From positions 133,768 to 197,767 of the forward strand of contig JAZQKZ010000070.1 in assembly GCA_045542415.1 (NCBI GenBank): 64,000 bases of DNA, written 5' to 3'. The number at the start of each line of letters is the position of its first letter. Position 1 is the stretch's first letter. This DNA is from UMGS1958 sp045542415 (GTDB taxonomy: Bacteria > Bacillota > Clostridia > UBA1381). The position numbers and the translations under genes were made by a program. The notes under the pieces are model-generated. The model saw only the letters and a list, made by a program, of their open reading frames with translations. It searched no databases and had not been told where the DNA came from. Below are positions 1-8,995 of the stretch, piece by piece.

Positions 1-1
1 T

Positions 2-931
2 GCCCAGCAGGTTGCAACCTATATCAGATATGCCACATCCGGCTCCACCGCTTCACAGTTCAAGGAGGACGGTTCAGAATATGACATAAAAGTCGTATAT
101 CCGGAGGATTATCTCGAGACAACAAATGCTTTAAAGAACTTCCTTATCAAGGCACCTACCGGACAGTGGATTTCGCTTTCCGATATCGCTAAGGTTTCTG
201 TTGAGCAAGGAAGCACAACTCTTACACGAATTGACCAGAAACGTACGGTTACACTCAGTGCAACCCTTTACGGAACGGATATGAATACCGTAAACAGAGA
301 ATTTACAAAGGTGATAGCCGACATAGAAAAGCCCGACGGTATATCTCTTGAAACCGGCGGAACCTTACAGGCTATGATTGAGGCAATGCTTTCATTATTG
401 GTCGCTATTATACTTGGTATAGTTCTTATGTACTTTGTAATGGCGGCACAGTTTGAAAACCTTTCCCAGCCGTTTATAATTCTCTTTACTGTTCCGCTGG
501 CGATGATAGGTGTAGTTCTGTCATTACTTGTGACCGGAAGTGCATTATCGGTTATCGGCTGTGTAGGTATTCTTATGCTCGTCGGTATCATAGTAAATAA
601 CGCTATTGTGCTTATTGAATTTATCAACGACCTTAATCGCGAGGAACCAGACGGTGACAGATACGAGCATGTTATAAGAGCCGGCAAAACAAGAATGCGC
701 CCGATTCTTATGACATCACTTACATCTGTTCTCGGATATCTGCCAATGGCAATGGCAACAAGCGAAGGTTCAGAAATGATGCAACCCCTTGCAATAGTAG
801 TTCTCGGCGGTCTCTTAATCGGTACATTGCTTACACTGTTATTCATACCTGTAGTATATACCGTTTTTGAAGACAAGATGGATGTACGCCGTGCAAATAA
901 AGCAGCAAAAGCTGCTGCAAGGCTCAGATAA
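2..931 (+). CDS. RND-family efflux transporter, C-terminal part (5' truncated by window)
   Basis: This is the last 309 residues of a resistance-nodulation-division (AcrB/HAE1-like) permease, which exports drugs or other small molecules using the proton gradient. The open frame runs in from the window edge at base 2, so the true start lies upstream. Visible are the end of a porter domain (about residues 1-120) and then the second bundle of membrane helices (about 125-290). That bundle contains the family signature LVGIIVNNAIVLIEFIND and ends in a short basic alanine-rich tail. A rho-independent terminator follows directly. The membrane-fusion partner gene is not in the window. The family call is firm; the substrate cannot be told. 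Confidence 0.9.
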   Translation, partial: AQQVATYIRYATSGSTASQFKEDGSEYDIKVVYPEDYLETTNALKNFLIKAPTGQWISLSDIAKVSVEQGSTTLTRIDQKRTVTLSATLYGTDMNTVNREFTKVIADIEKPDGISLETGGTLQAMIEAMLSLLVAIILGIVLMYFVMAAQFENLSQPFIILFTVPLAMIGVVLSLLVTGSALSVIGCVGILMLVGIIVNNAIVLIEFINDLNREEPDGDRYEHVIRAGKTRMRPILMTSLTSVLGYLPMAMATSEGSEMMQPLAIVVLGGLLIGTLLTLLFIPVVYTVFEDKMDVRRANKAAKAAARLR

Positions 932-936
932 TTAAA

Positions 937-970
937 GAGGTCAGGAACTGTCGCTCCTGACCTCATTTTT
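937..970 (+). terminator. Rho-independent terminator after RND gene
   Basis: A perfect 10-bp stem (937-946 with 955-964, sequence GAGGTCAGGA) has an 8-nt loop and is followed by ATTTTT. It lies 6 nt after the stop codon. Confidence 0.85.
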
Positions 971-972
971 GT

Positions 973-1018
973 GAGAAAAAAACAACCGCAGAAACGAATT
1001 TAATACGTTCCTGCGGTT
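973..1018 (-). terminator. Rho-independent terminator of the leftward aldolase gene
   Basis: Arms 984-996 and 1006-1018 pair over 13 positions (AACCGCAG...CTGCGGTT) with one G-U type mismatch. On the minus strand the stem is followed by a run of T (A-run at 974-982 on the plus strand). It separates two converging genes. Confidence 0.8.
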
Positions 1019-1039
1019 ATATCCGGCTTCACAAAACGT

Positions 1040-2017
1040 TTATGCTTCTCTGTCCCATGTAGCCTTATAGAATTCCGAGTAATCTGTGTCATTTTCATTC
1101 ACTGCTGTAATCGCTGTACGCGGATGTACATTTAATACACCTGTTACGAGATACGGAATATCATATCCCCATACGAGACCCGATTGCTTCAGCGGAAGCA
1201 TATAGTCACGCAGGAAATCAAGCACCGGAAGAATCTTGAACTTAGGATTTCTCAAAAAGCCCATAAGCCCTTCCATTGAGCAGTTGCCTGCACCTCTGCC
1301 CATCCCCATCATTGTAGCATCAAGATAGCTTACGCCCATTGCTGCTGACTCGATAGTATTAGCAAATGCAAGCTGCTGATTGTTATGTGCATGCATTCCG
1401 ATTATTTTTCCGTACTTCTTTGCTTTCTCAAGGTAAACCTGTGAGAGCTCATGAACCTGCTCAGGGTATAATGAGCCGTAGCTGTCAACAAGATAAATAA
1501 CATCAACCGAGCTGTTGCCCAAAAGCTCCAGTGCCTGGTCAATATCCTTTTCCTTTGCCGTCGAAACAGCCATTACATTACAGGTTGTTTCATAGCCCAT
1601 TTCATGACAGTATTCAATCATCTCTATTGCAGCAGGCATCTGGTGAATATATGTTGCTACTCTGATCATATCAATGACACTCTCCGATTTTGGCAAAATA
1701 TCATGCTTAAAATCAGTTCTTCCAACATCTGCCATAACACAGATTTTTAAATCTGTATTATTCTCACCTACAATCGCGCGGATATCCTCCTCCTTACAGA
1801 ACTTCCATTTTCCGAACTTCGATTCATCAAACTGTTCCTTTGAAGCCTTATATCCAAACTCCATGTAATCCACGCCCGCCTTTACATTCGCCTCGTAAAG
1901 TGCTTTTACAAATTCGTCTTCGAAGAAAAAGCTGTTAACTAATCCTCCGTCTCTGATGGTTGCGTCAACGACCTTGATATCAGGTCGAAATGACATCAAA
2001 TTTCCTTTTCTTTCCAT
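1040..2017 (-). CDS. DRE-TIM metallolyase / HMGL-like aldolase
   Basis: This 325-residue protein has the fold of HMG-CoA lyase and 4-hydroxy-2-oxovalerate aldolase, which cleave or form C-C bonds with a divalent metal. The N-terminal motif DATIRDGG (about residues 18-25) corresponds to the catalytic D-x-R-D-G loop. HAHNNQQLAFAN (about 209-220) gives the metal-binding H-x-H, and a glycine-rich MGMGRGAGNC loop follows. Homologues of this size occur as stand-alone genes in Clostridia and in sugar-nucleotide or aldolase clusters, so the substrate is open. The ATG at 2017 has GGAGG 8 nt upstream; an ATG 21 nt further in also has an RBS-like AAAGGA. A consensus promoter lies upstream and a terminator follows. 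Confidence 0.8.
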   Translation of the reverse strand: MERKGNLMSFRPDIKVVDATIRDGGLVNSFFFEDEFVKALYEANVKAGVDYMEFGYKASKEQFDESKFGKWKFCKEEDIRAIVGENNTDLKICVMADVGRTDFKHDILPKSESVIDMIRVATYIHQMPAAIEMIEYCHEMGYETTCNVMAVSTAKEKDIDQALELLGNSSVDVIYLVDSYGSLYPEQVHELSQVYLEKAKKYGKIIGMHAHNNQQLAFANTIESAAMGVSYLDATMMGMGRGAGNCSMEGLMGFLRNPKFKILPVLDFLRDYMLPLKQSGLVWGYDIPYLVTGVLNVHPRTAITAVNENDTDYSEFYKATWDREA

Positions 2018-2078
2018 TTTTGGTACCTCCTACCGTATTACTGTATTACATTTGTGCTTTACCAATATGCACGTTCTT

Positions 2079-2107
2079 ATTATATCACAACGGCATATTT
2101 GCGTCAA
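2079..2107 (-). promoter_or_regulatory. Sigma-A promoter of the aldolase gene
   Basis: Read on the minus strand, TTGACG (2107-2102) and TATAAT (2084-2079) are separated by 17 nt. The start codon is about 60 nt downstream. Confidence 0.75.
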
Positions 2108-2238
2108 TATTCCCTCATGAAAATTATCAATATTATACAAAAAGAAAAATTTTTTTAACTTTTTTCAAATTTTTTGAATAAAAAACAACATCTTGTGTGT
2201 CTTATTATTGAATAAAAAAATAAAAGGGGTGTTCTATT

Positions 2239-3750
2239 ATGAAATCACGAAAACTTATATCAGCATTTCTGATTGCTTCTTTGTTGACGGCACATGGCTT
2301 TGTTGGTGCAAACGCCGCAGAAAAGATAAGTATATCAGATTTCAGCATTGGCAACAATATGGTAAATGCACAGCTTTCTTCCGATGATTGCAGCAATGCA
2401 ACTGCTCTTGCCGCAATATTCGATTATAGCGGTAGGCTTGTCCGTACTGCATCAACCGATGTAAAATTCACTGACGGCACAGCCTCTGTTGAAATTCCCG
2501 TTACGGTATCGGACACAGAAAGCTGCAAGCTTATGCTGCTTGACAGCATGGACGGAATAAAGTCTTTATCTGAAGCATCGGTAATCAAGCCCGAAGCAAG
2601 CTTTACCGACAAGCTCAACAGACTCATGCCCGAAAATGAAAACTATATGTTCTCCCCTCTTTCTATTAAAATGGCACTTGCTATGGTTGCTAACGGTGCA
2701 GAGGGTGAAACACAGAATGAAATACTTAATGCTACCGGAATTTCCAGTCTTTCCGACTATAACAATTATGTGAAAAAAATGATTGATACATATTCCCTTT
2801 CAGAAGGACTGTCACTCAATATTTCCAATTCAATCTGGCTCAATACCGATAACAGCGATGACAGCTTTTCCGAGACTTTTACTCAAACAATTGCTGACTA
2901 TTACAACGGAACTGCAAGCACGGTAAATAATACCGACTTCGTTGATAAAATAAATGGTTGGGTTAACGAAAAGACCAACGGAAAAATACCTACGCTTGTT
3001 TCAGAGAACAACAAGTTTATAACTTTCATCGCAAATGCAATTTATTTCAAGGGAACATGGGAAGATAAATTCAATGAAAGCAGTACGCAACCCGAAATAT
3101 TTACCGACCGTAACAACAAAGAAACAGAAATTGATTTTATGAAGCGTACAGATATGATATCTTATTATGATAAGAATGGTGTTCAGATGGTACGGCTTCC
3201 ATACAAAAACCATTTCAGAGTAGATGGAACATCCTACAGAGTTAACGCAGATATTAAAATGTATATTATCCTTTCCGAAAATGACAATATTAATGTTGAT
3301 TCTGTTATCTGTGACGGAGTAAACAATGGTGACTTTGCCTTAAAATATGTAAATCTTTGGGTTCCGAAATTTGAATTCGAATTCGGACTTGGCACATCTT
3401 CTCCGACTGAATTTAAGGATATGTTAAAAGCAATCGGTATAAGGCGTATGTTTATACCATTTGCCGATTCATTCACTGAATGCGCTCAGTTCAATCCGAT
3501 GATGACAACTAATGAAGATATGATTTATATAGATACTCCTCTGCACAAGACATTTATCTCTGTTGATGAGGAGGGTACTGAAGCCGCTGCTGTTACAGGC
3601 TTTGGCGGTGGTGCCGGCAGCGGAATGTATGACCCAACTCCGCCTCCGGAGCCGATTCCGTTCCATGCCGACAAACCATTTACCTTTGTAATACGCGACG
3701 ACTCAAGAGGTGAAGTGCTGTTTATCGGTGAATATGCATTTGCTAAATAA
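2239..3750 (+). CDS. Secreted serpin (serine protease inhibitor) with an N-terminal extra domain
   Basis: The 503-residue protein starts with a signal peptide (about 1-27, cleavage after GANA). A region of about 85 residues that I do not recognise with certainty follows (possibly Ig-like). The serpin fold spans about 115-503: FSPLSIKMALAMVANGAEGETQNEI is helix B and the following strand-helix region (see residues 133-157), and FIANAIYFKGTW is the conserved strand 3A motif. The hinge of the reactive-centre loop is EEGTEAAAVT, whose small residues predict an inhibitory serpin. The loop then runs through a Gly-rich and a Pro-rich stretch before HADKPF and is about nine residues longer than in alpha-1-antitrypsin. 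The likely target is an extracellular host or bacterial protease. The RBS AAGGGGTG precedes the ATG. Confidence 0.93.
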   Translation: MKSRKLISAFLIASLLTAHGFVGANAAEKISISDFSIGNNMVNAQLSSDDCSNATALAAIFDYSGRLVRTASTDVKFTDGTASVEIPVTVSDTESCKLMLLDSMDGIKSLSEASVIKPEASFTDKLNRLMPENENYMFSPLSIKMALAMVANGAEGETQNEILNATGISSLSDYNNYVKKMIDTYSLSEGLSLNISNSIWLNTDNSDDSFSETFTQTIADYYNGTASTVNNTDFVDKINGWVNEKTNGKIPTLVSENNKFITFIANAIYFKGTWEDKFNESSTQPEIFTDRNNKETEIDFMKRTDMISYYDKNGVQMVRLPYKNHFRVDGTSYRVNADIKMYIILSENDNINVDSVICDGVNNGDFALKYVNLWVPKFEFEFGLGTSSPTEFKDMLKAIGIRRMFIPFADSFTECAQFNPMMTTNEDMIYIDTPLHKTFISVDEEGTEAAAVTGFGGGAGSGMYDPTPPPEPIPFHADKPFTFVIRDDSRGEVLFIGEYAFAK

Positions 3751-3757
3751 CACTTAT

Positions 3758-4046
3758 AGAGGATGTCACATTATGTGACATCCTCTCAGCTTGTAGTCAA
3801 ACTCTCTACAAGCTGCCAGACTGCGAGAAATCAGGGCAGATTTTACAAAAAGAAAAGCGTAGGCGTACATTGGTACGTTAGCTTTTCTTTTCGTAAAAAA
3901 CGCATAACAGCTGCGTTTCTCGATGGAACGCAGCTGTTTGCATAAGAAATTCAAATATTAATTTTTAAGCTTTATAAACATACTTATGCGTGGTCTGACC
4001 AATTTGTCGTCGGTCTGAGAGGATGTTACATTAAGTGACATCCTCT
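3758..4046. repeat. Hairpin-rich island bounded by two copies of one hairpin
   Basis: This 390-bp gene-free gap (3751-4140) holds five inverted repeats. The first (3758-3786) is a perfect 13-bp stem with a 3-nt loop. The second (3787-3815) has perfect 10-bp arms, CAGCTTGTAG and CTACAAGCTG. The third (3848-3891) pairs AAAAGAAAAGC with GCTTTTCTTT plus an inner CGTAC/GTACG. The fourth (3907-3937) pairs ACAGCTGCGTT with AACGCAGCTGT. The fifth (4018-4046) is a near copy of the first. The first may act as the serpin terminator although it lacks a strong U-run. Short open frames in this gap run through the stems and have no ribosome site. Confidence 0.75.
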
Positions 4047-4080
4047 ATTATATTATTAACATAAAATTTCAATTTACCCC

Positions 4081-4109
4081 TTGAATATTCGCATGAAATG
4101 TAGTATAAT
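4081..4109 (+). promoter_or_regulatory. Sigma-A promoter of the M50 protease-scpAB operon
   Basis: TTGAAT (4081-4086) and a perfect TATAAT (4104-4109) have a 17-nt spacer. The ATG at 4141 with AAGGAGG upstream follows about 25 nt after the expected start point. Confidence 0.85.
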
Positions 4110-4140
4110 TAATTATGTATAAACTTTAAGGAGGATACCT

Positions 4141-4788
4141 ATGTTCAGTATTGGAAATTTTAATCCTTTATCCTTGCTTTTAAATGCTGCAATTACATTG
4201 ATTGCTCTTACAGGTCACGAATTTGCACATGCCTGGGTTTCATATAAGCTTGGCGATCCAACCCCAAAATATGAGGGCAGGCTCACTTTAAATCCAATTG
4301 CACATCTTGACCTTGTCGGTACTATACTTATGATATTAACAGGCTTTGGATGGGCTAAGCCTGTCGGAATAAACCCAAGATATTATAAAAATGTAAAAAG
4401 AGGCACTACATTAACTGCTCTTGCCGGTCCGTTGGCTAATCTTATAATGGCATTTACAGCTCTTTTGATATGGGTTATTCTGCTTATTGCCGGACTGGAT
4501 GCATATGGTCCCGTTTCTTCGATACCGATAAGCTTTGCAGTAAGAAATCTTTGTTTTATGGTATTCAATCTTATACCTATTCCCCCGCTTGACGGTTCAA
4601 AGGTTTTGGGACTGTTTTTATCTAACAGAGCCTATTACACAATGCTTCAGTACGAGCGTTACAGTATGCTTCTCATTATGTTTTTGTCGTTAACAGGAGC
4701 ATTTGGTTCGATTATCGGTGCGGGAGTTGACTTTTTCCTTAACGGAATACTTAATTTACTATTATTACTTGCTCAATTGGTGATATAA
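4141..4788 (+). CDS. Site-2-protease family (M50) membrane metalloprotease
   Basis: This 215-residue polytopic membrane protein carries the zinc motif HEFAH (within GHEFAHAW, residues 27-34) in its first helix. The third ligand lies in a later helix, within LIPIPPLDGSKVL (about 144-156). This is the short YwhC/M50B-type intramembrane protease, which cuts membrane-embedded substrates; its targets are unknown. The start has AAGGAGG 6 nt upstream and a strong promoter. The stop codon overlaps the scpA start (TAATG), so the two are translationally coupled. An M50 gene next to scpAB is a frequent arrangement in Clostridia and Bacilli. Confidence 0.88.
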   Translation: MFSIGNFNPLSLLLNAAITLIALTGHEFAHAWVSYKLGDPTPKYEGRLTLNPIAHLDLVGTILMILTGFGWAKPVGINPRYYKNVKRGTTLTALAGPLANLIMAFTALLIWVILLIAGLDAYGPVSSIPISFAVRNLCFMVFNLIPIPPLDGSKVLGLFLSNRAYYTMLQYERYSMLLIMFLSLTGAFGSIIGAGVDFFLNGILNLLLLLAQLVI

Positions 4789-5528
4789 TGGAAGAGATAA
4801 AATATAAACTTGAAAGCTTTGAGGGACCTCTTGATTTACTTCTGACACTTATTCAGAAAAACAAGGTCAGCATTTATGATATTCCGATTGTGGAAATCAC
4901 AGACCAATACCTCAAAGCTATAGAAAATATAGAGGAATCAATGCTCGAAAATACGGGCGAATTTGTTGTAATGGCGGCACAGCTTCTTTATATAAAGTCA
5001 AAGATGCTTCTGCCAAAGCCCGAAACAGAGGATGAAGAGGACCCCAGAGAAGAGCTTGCTCAAAGACTTGCCGAATACCAGAAATTCAAGGAAGCCTCAT
5101 TGGAGCTTAGAAAGAATGAATTTTCATCACGCTTTATGGTATTCCGTGATGAGGAAAAAATAAAATTTCCTGTCCCTGAATATGACAGACAACATGAAAT
5201 CCAATCCTTGCTTGATGCATTCAATTCAATCATGCAGAGAAAAATCCGCAAAGAAAAACCGCAGAAACGTGCATTTTCTGGAATTGTCGGACGAGAGAAA
5301 GTCAGTGTTGACGATATGGTTGAGAAGATATGCAAGAGGATATACAAGAAAAAGCGTCTGGAATTTAAATCGCTGTTTCTTGAAGAGGATTCCAAGCCCG
5401 AAATGATTGCAACCTTTCTTGCCGTGCTTGAAATGATCAAGGCGAACCGCCTTTTTGCAAGCTACAGCGAGGATGAAAAGGATTTTATTCTTACTACGGA
5501 GAATACTAAAGGAGACATAAATGAATAA
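4788..5528 (+). CDS. scpA: Segregation and condensation protein A
   Basis: ScpA is the kleisin of the SMC-ScpAB condensin, which compacts and separates sister chromosomes. The 246-residue length is typical. The N-terminal helical part, YKLESFEGPLDLLLTLIQKN (residues 5-24), is the family hallmark and binds the SMC neck. The C-terminal winged-helix (about 170-240) binds the SMC cap. Charged, low-conservation segments lie between them. It overlaps the M50 gene by one base at the start and scpB by 8 bases at the end. Confidence 0.97.
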   Translation: MEEIKYKLESFEGPLDLLLTLIQKNKVSIYDIPIVEITDQYLKAIENIEESMLENTGEFVVMAAQLLYIKSKMLLPKPETEDEEDPREELAQRLAEYQKFKEASLELRKNEFSSRFMVFRDEEKIKFPVPEYDRQHEIQSLLDAFNSIMQRKIRKEKPQKRAFSGIVGREKVSVDDMVEKICKRIYKKKRLEFKSLFLEEDSKPEMIATFLAVLEMIKANRLFASYSEDEKDFILTTENTKGDINE

Positions 5529-6105
5529 CATCAAATATGCTATTGAGGGAATACTTTTTGCAGCAGGCGAACCTGTAAAGGCTGCCAAGCTTGCAGTAGT
5601 TCTTGATACTGATATTGCAGCTGTACATACCGCCGTTGCCGAGTTAAAGGACGAATATAATCTCAATAAGCGTGGTTTCAATATAATTGACATTAATGAG
5701 GGATATCAGATTTGCTCACGTCCTGAATACTATGCGTATATACAGGAGATTTTGGGTGAGCAGAGAAATCAGCCCTTATCCAATGCCGCAATGGAGGCAC
5801 TTGCCATTATTGCGTATAAACAGCCCATTACCAGGGGCATGATAGAAAAAATCAGAGGTGTTAATTCCGACGGCTGTGTTAACAGACTTTATGAACGCGG
5901 TCTCATCGACGAATGCGGCAGGCTTGATGCCCCCGGACGTCCGATACTTTATAAAACAACAGACACTTTCCTGCGTTGCTTCGGAATTTCCACTCCCAAG
6001 GATTTGCCTGAAATTGATTTCAAGCAAATGGGAATTGATACTCCTCCGGAGGTCAACCCCGATCAGGTAACTCTTGATGAAATTAAAAATGATGAGGAAC
6101 AGTAA
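5521..6105 (+). CDS. scpB: Segregation and condensation protein B
   Basis: ScpB is the winged-helix dimer that binds the ScpA linker in the SMC condensin. The 194 residues contain two winged-helix domains. Conserved segments are IEGILFAAGEPV (residues 8-19) and LEALAIIAYKQPITR-type MEALAIIAYKQPITRGMIE (about 91-109), followed by RGVNSDGCVNRLYERGLI. The start lies within the scpA end, with AAAGGAG just upstream of the ATG. Confidence 0.97.
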   Translation: MNNIKYAIEGILFAAGEPVKAAKLAVVLDTDIAAVHTAVAELKDEYNLNKRGFNIIDINEGYQICSRPEYYAYIQEILGEQRNQPLSNAAMEALAIIAYKQPITRGMIEKIRGVNSDGCVNRLYERGLIDECGRLDAPGRPILYKTTDTFLRCFGISTPKDLPEIDFKQMGIDTPPEVNPDQVTLDEIKNDEEQ

Positions 6106-6725
6106 TGCTTGCTCTGTATATTATAATTGCGGTATTTTTACTTCTTTTTGTTCTTTCTTTCATTAAGCTGAATGTACATTTCTCTCTTGACTTTGAGGAC
6201 AAGATAGAGGGGCTTGAACTGACTGTTCAATACTTGTTTATCAAAAGAACAATCCTCCCCTCTGCACCGAAAGAGCTTGAAGAAGAGGACACGCAAAGCA
6301 AGGATGAACCAAAGCCAAAAGAGGAAAAGAAAAAAACACTTACGGTTAAAATGATATATTATTTATTCCGTGAATTAAGGGATGATATTTTCAGACTGCT
6401 GGAGTTTGTTCTTGTGCATACCGTGCGAATTGATAAATTTACCCTTGAAACAAGAATAGGTACTGAAGACCCTATGATTACGGGAATGGCAATAGGAGCT
6501 GCAAACGGATTTGTATATAATATTCTTGCACTTCTTGACCGACATAAGCTTTTAAAGCGATTTTCGGTATCAATTGATCCGGATTGGAACAACCGGGTTA
6601 TCAAGGGCGGACTTTATGTAAAAGTCTATACAAATATTTTTAACGTATTAAGGTTAGCTTTTATTGCTCTCGGTATTCTTCTGCGAGCATTGTGGCTGAT
6701 GAGAAGATATAGAAAAACAATGTAA
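6105..6725 (+). CDS. DUF2953 domain protein, membrane anchored
   Basis: This 206-residue protein has an N-terminal membrane helix (about 2-21) and a charged acidic/lysine-rich linker (about 58-80). A conserved region (about 105-180) includes TLETRIGTEDPMITGMAIGA, and a second hydrophobic stretch lies near the C-terminus. DUF2953 proteins sit immediately before ytfJ in many spore formers; their function is not known. It overlaps the scpB stop by one base. An involvement in sporulation is only suggested by its neighbour. Confidence 0.85.
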   Translation: MLALYIIIAVFLLLFVLSFIKLNVHFSLDFEDKIEGLELTVQYLFIKRTILPSAPKELEEEDTQSKDEPKPKEEKKKTLTVKMIYYLFRELRDDIFRLLEFVLVHTVRIDKFTLETRIGTEDPMITGMAIGAANGFVYNILALLDRHKLLKRFSVSIDPDWNNRVIKGGLYVKVYTNIFNVLRLAFIALGILLRALWLMRRYRKTM

Positions 6726-6743
6726 TATGAAAGGAATATTGCT

Positions 6744-7136
6744 ATGAGTAACAAAGTTAAGGATATGCTCGACGGAGCAATTGCAAATATGCGAACAACT
6801 TTCGAGGCTAATTCAGTAATTGGTGATCCTATTACTGCATCCGACGGAACAATCATTGTACCAATCACCAGAGTTTCAATGGGCTTTGGCGGCGGCGGAA
6901 GTGATTTTGAAGCCAAGAACGAAAAGCTTGATGGTAGCTTTGCAGGCGGAATCGGCGGGGGTGCAAGCATAAAGGCAGAGGCTTTTCTCGTAATCAATAA
7001 CGGAAACGTGCGTCTTATTACCATGAACGGCAACTCTTCACCCGTTGACCGCATTATAGACATGATACCCGGTACTATCGACAAGGTGAATGGAATTATT
7101 TCAAAGAAAAAGAACAAAGGTGACATAACTGAATGA
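6744..7136 (+). CDS. ytfJ: GerW-family sporulation protein YtfJ
   Basis: This 130-residue protein matches the YtfJ/GerW family. In Bacillus the member is a spore protein needed for normal germination. It has the family's glycine-rich middle (MGFGGGGSDFEAK and FAGGIGGGASIKAEAF, about 47-80) followed by LVINNGNVRLITMNG. AAAGGA lies before the ATG. The stop overlaps the next gene by 4 bases. Its presence supports a spore-forming lineage, although family members are also kept in some non-sporulating Clostridia. Confidence 0.93.
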   Translation: MSNKVKDMLDGAIANMRTTFEANSVIGDPITASDGTIIVPITRVSMGFGGGGSDFEAKNEKLDGSFAGGIGGGASIKAEAFLVINNGNVRLITMNGNSSPVDRIIDMIPGTIDKVNGIISKKKNKGDITE

Positions 7137-8995
7137 TTACTAAAAGAGATAAAATTTTATCGGGTGTAACCAAACCTACCCGATACACAGGCGGCGAGCT
7201 TAACGCCGTAATGAAGAAAAAAGATGAAGTTGATGTAAGATGGGGATTTTGTTTTCCTGATACCTATGAGATTGCTATGTCTCATTTGGGTCTGAAAATA
7301 TTATACCATACCCTTAATCTCCGTAAGGATACCTGGTGTGAGCGTGTGTTTACACCCTGGACCGATATGGAAGAGGAGATGAAAAAGCATGATATGAAGC
7401 TTTTTGCCCTTGAATCAGGTGATGAGGTCACTCATTTTGATATCATGGGCTTTACTTTGCAATATGAGCTTTCATATTCCAATATTGTTCACATGCTTAA
7501 CTTAGCCGAGATCCCGGTTTTAGCAAAGGATCGTGATGAAACATATCCGATCATATGCGCAGGCGGACCGTGTGCTTATAATTGCGAGCCGGTTGCGGAT
7601 ATTTTTGACTTTGTAATGCTCGGTGAGGGTGAAGAAACCATACACGAAATTACAGATGAATATGTAAAGTGGAAAAAGAGCGGCAAAAAGAACAAAAAAG
7701 ATTACCTTGAAGCAATAGCAAAAATTGAGGGAATATATGTACCGTCTTTTTATGATGTTGAATACAACGAGGATAATACCGTAAAAAGTATTACCCCCAA
7801 CAACCCGAACGCTGCTCCTAAAATCCGTAAGCGTATTATGGCAGATTTTAATGACTGCTATGCTCCTGAAACAATTATTGTACCGTATGGTGATGTTGTT
7901 CATGACAGAGTCATGCTTGAGGTTATGCGTGGCTGCTTAAGAGGCTGCCGTTTCTGTCAGGCAGGATATATTTATCGACCTTTGCGTGAAAGAAAGCCGG
8001 ATAATCTTTTAGGGCTTGCTGATACATTACTTAGCTGCAGCGGATATGACGAGATTTCACTTTCTTCACTTTCAACAAGTGATTTCAGCGGCTTACCGGA
8101 GCTTACCGACGGTCTTTTAAATATTACCGAAAAGAAAAAAATAGGACTTTCACTCCCCTCTCTCCGAATTGATAATTTCTCATTGGAGCTTATGGAGAAG
8201 GTACAGAAAGTCCGCAAAACGGGTATTACATTTGCCCCTGAAGCAGGAACTCAGAGAATGCGTGATGTTATTAATAAAAACATTACGGAAGAAAATATAC
8301 TGAAATCTACAAAAATGCTGTTTGAGGGCGGCTGGACTAATGTAAAGCTGTATTTTATGATTGGTCTCCCGTTTGAAACCATAGATGACGTTTGCGGAAT
8401 TGCAGACCTTGCACAGCGTGTACTTGATGTTTACTTTGATATTCCCAAGGAAGAACGTGCAAAAAACATCAATATTACAGTCAGCACTTCAAGCTTTGTT
8501 CCTAAGCCCTTTACAGCTTTTCAGTGGGTAGGACAAAACTCCCGTGACGAGCTTATTTATAAACAGCACGCATTAAAGGATGCCATTAAATCAAGGCGAA
8601 TTAAGTACAACTATCACGATAACAAAACCAGCTATCTTGAGGGTGTTTTTGCTCGTGGTGACAGACGTTTATGTGAGGTTATTATCCGTGCGGTTGAAAA
8701 GGGTTGTAAATTCGACGGTTGGTGTGATTATTTTGACTTTGATAAATGGATGAAATGCTTTGATGAGCTTGGTATTGATCCTGATTTCTACAGTGCAAGA
8801 GAGCGTTCGTATGAAGAGGTTCTGCCTTGGGATCATATTGATATCGGTGTCACAAAGGAATTCTTTATAAGAGAAAACGAAAAAGCCAAACAGGCCATTA
8901 CCACGCCCCATTGCCGTGAAAAATGTGCCGGATGTGGCATAACCTCCTTTAAGACCGGCGTTTGTGTAGAAAAGCGAGGTGAAAGTGATGAGTAA
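7133..8995 (+). CDS. TIGR03960-type radical SAM protein with B12-binding-like N-terminus
   Basis: The 620 residues comprise an N-terminal region resembling cobalamin-binding domains (about 60-180) and a radical SAM domain with the cluster motif CLRGCRFCQ (cysteines about 267-274). A cysteine-rich end, CREKCAGCG, sits near residue 597. Proteins of this type are usually followed by a TIGR03936 partner, as here, and often lie near ribosome or RNase G genes. The pair is suspected to act in tRNA or ribosome modification but the reaction is not established. The start overlaps ytfJ by 4 bases and the end overlaps the next gene by 8. Confidence 0.9.
   Translation: MITKRDKILSGVTKPTRYTGGELNAVMKKKDEVDVRWGFCFPDTYEIAMSHLGLKILYHTLNLRKDTWCERVFTPWTDMEEEMKKHDMKLFALESGDEVTHFDIMGFTLQYELSYSNIVHMLNLAEIPVLAKDRDETYPIICAGGPCAYNCEPVADIFDFVMLGEGEETIHEITDEYVKWKKSGKKNKKDYLEAIAKIEGIYVPSFYDVEYNEDNTVKSITPNNPNAAPKIRKRIMADFNDCYAPETIIVPYGDVVHDRVMLEVMRGCLRGCRFCQAGYIYRPLRERKPDNLLGLADTLLSCSGYDEISLSSLSTSDFSGLPELTDGLLNITEKKKIGLSLPSLRIDNFSLELMEKVQKVRKTGITFAPEAGTQRMRDVINKNITEENILKSTKMLFEGGWTNVKLYFMIGLPFETIDDVCGIADLAQRVLDVYFDIPKEERAKNINITVSTSSFVPKPFTAFQWVGQNSRDELIYKQHALKDAIKSRRIKYNYHDNKTSYLEGVFARGDRRLCEVIIRAVEKGCKFDGWCDYFDFDKWMKCFDELGIDPDFYSARERSYEEVLPWDHIDIGVTKEFFIRENEKAKQAITTPHCREKCAGCGITSFKTGVCVEKRGESDE

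Noticed and set aside
3763..3954. Two overlapping ORFs of about 60 codons on opposite strands
   Set aside because: They run through the hairpin stems, mirror each other, and have no ribosome site.
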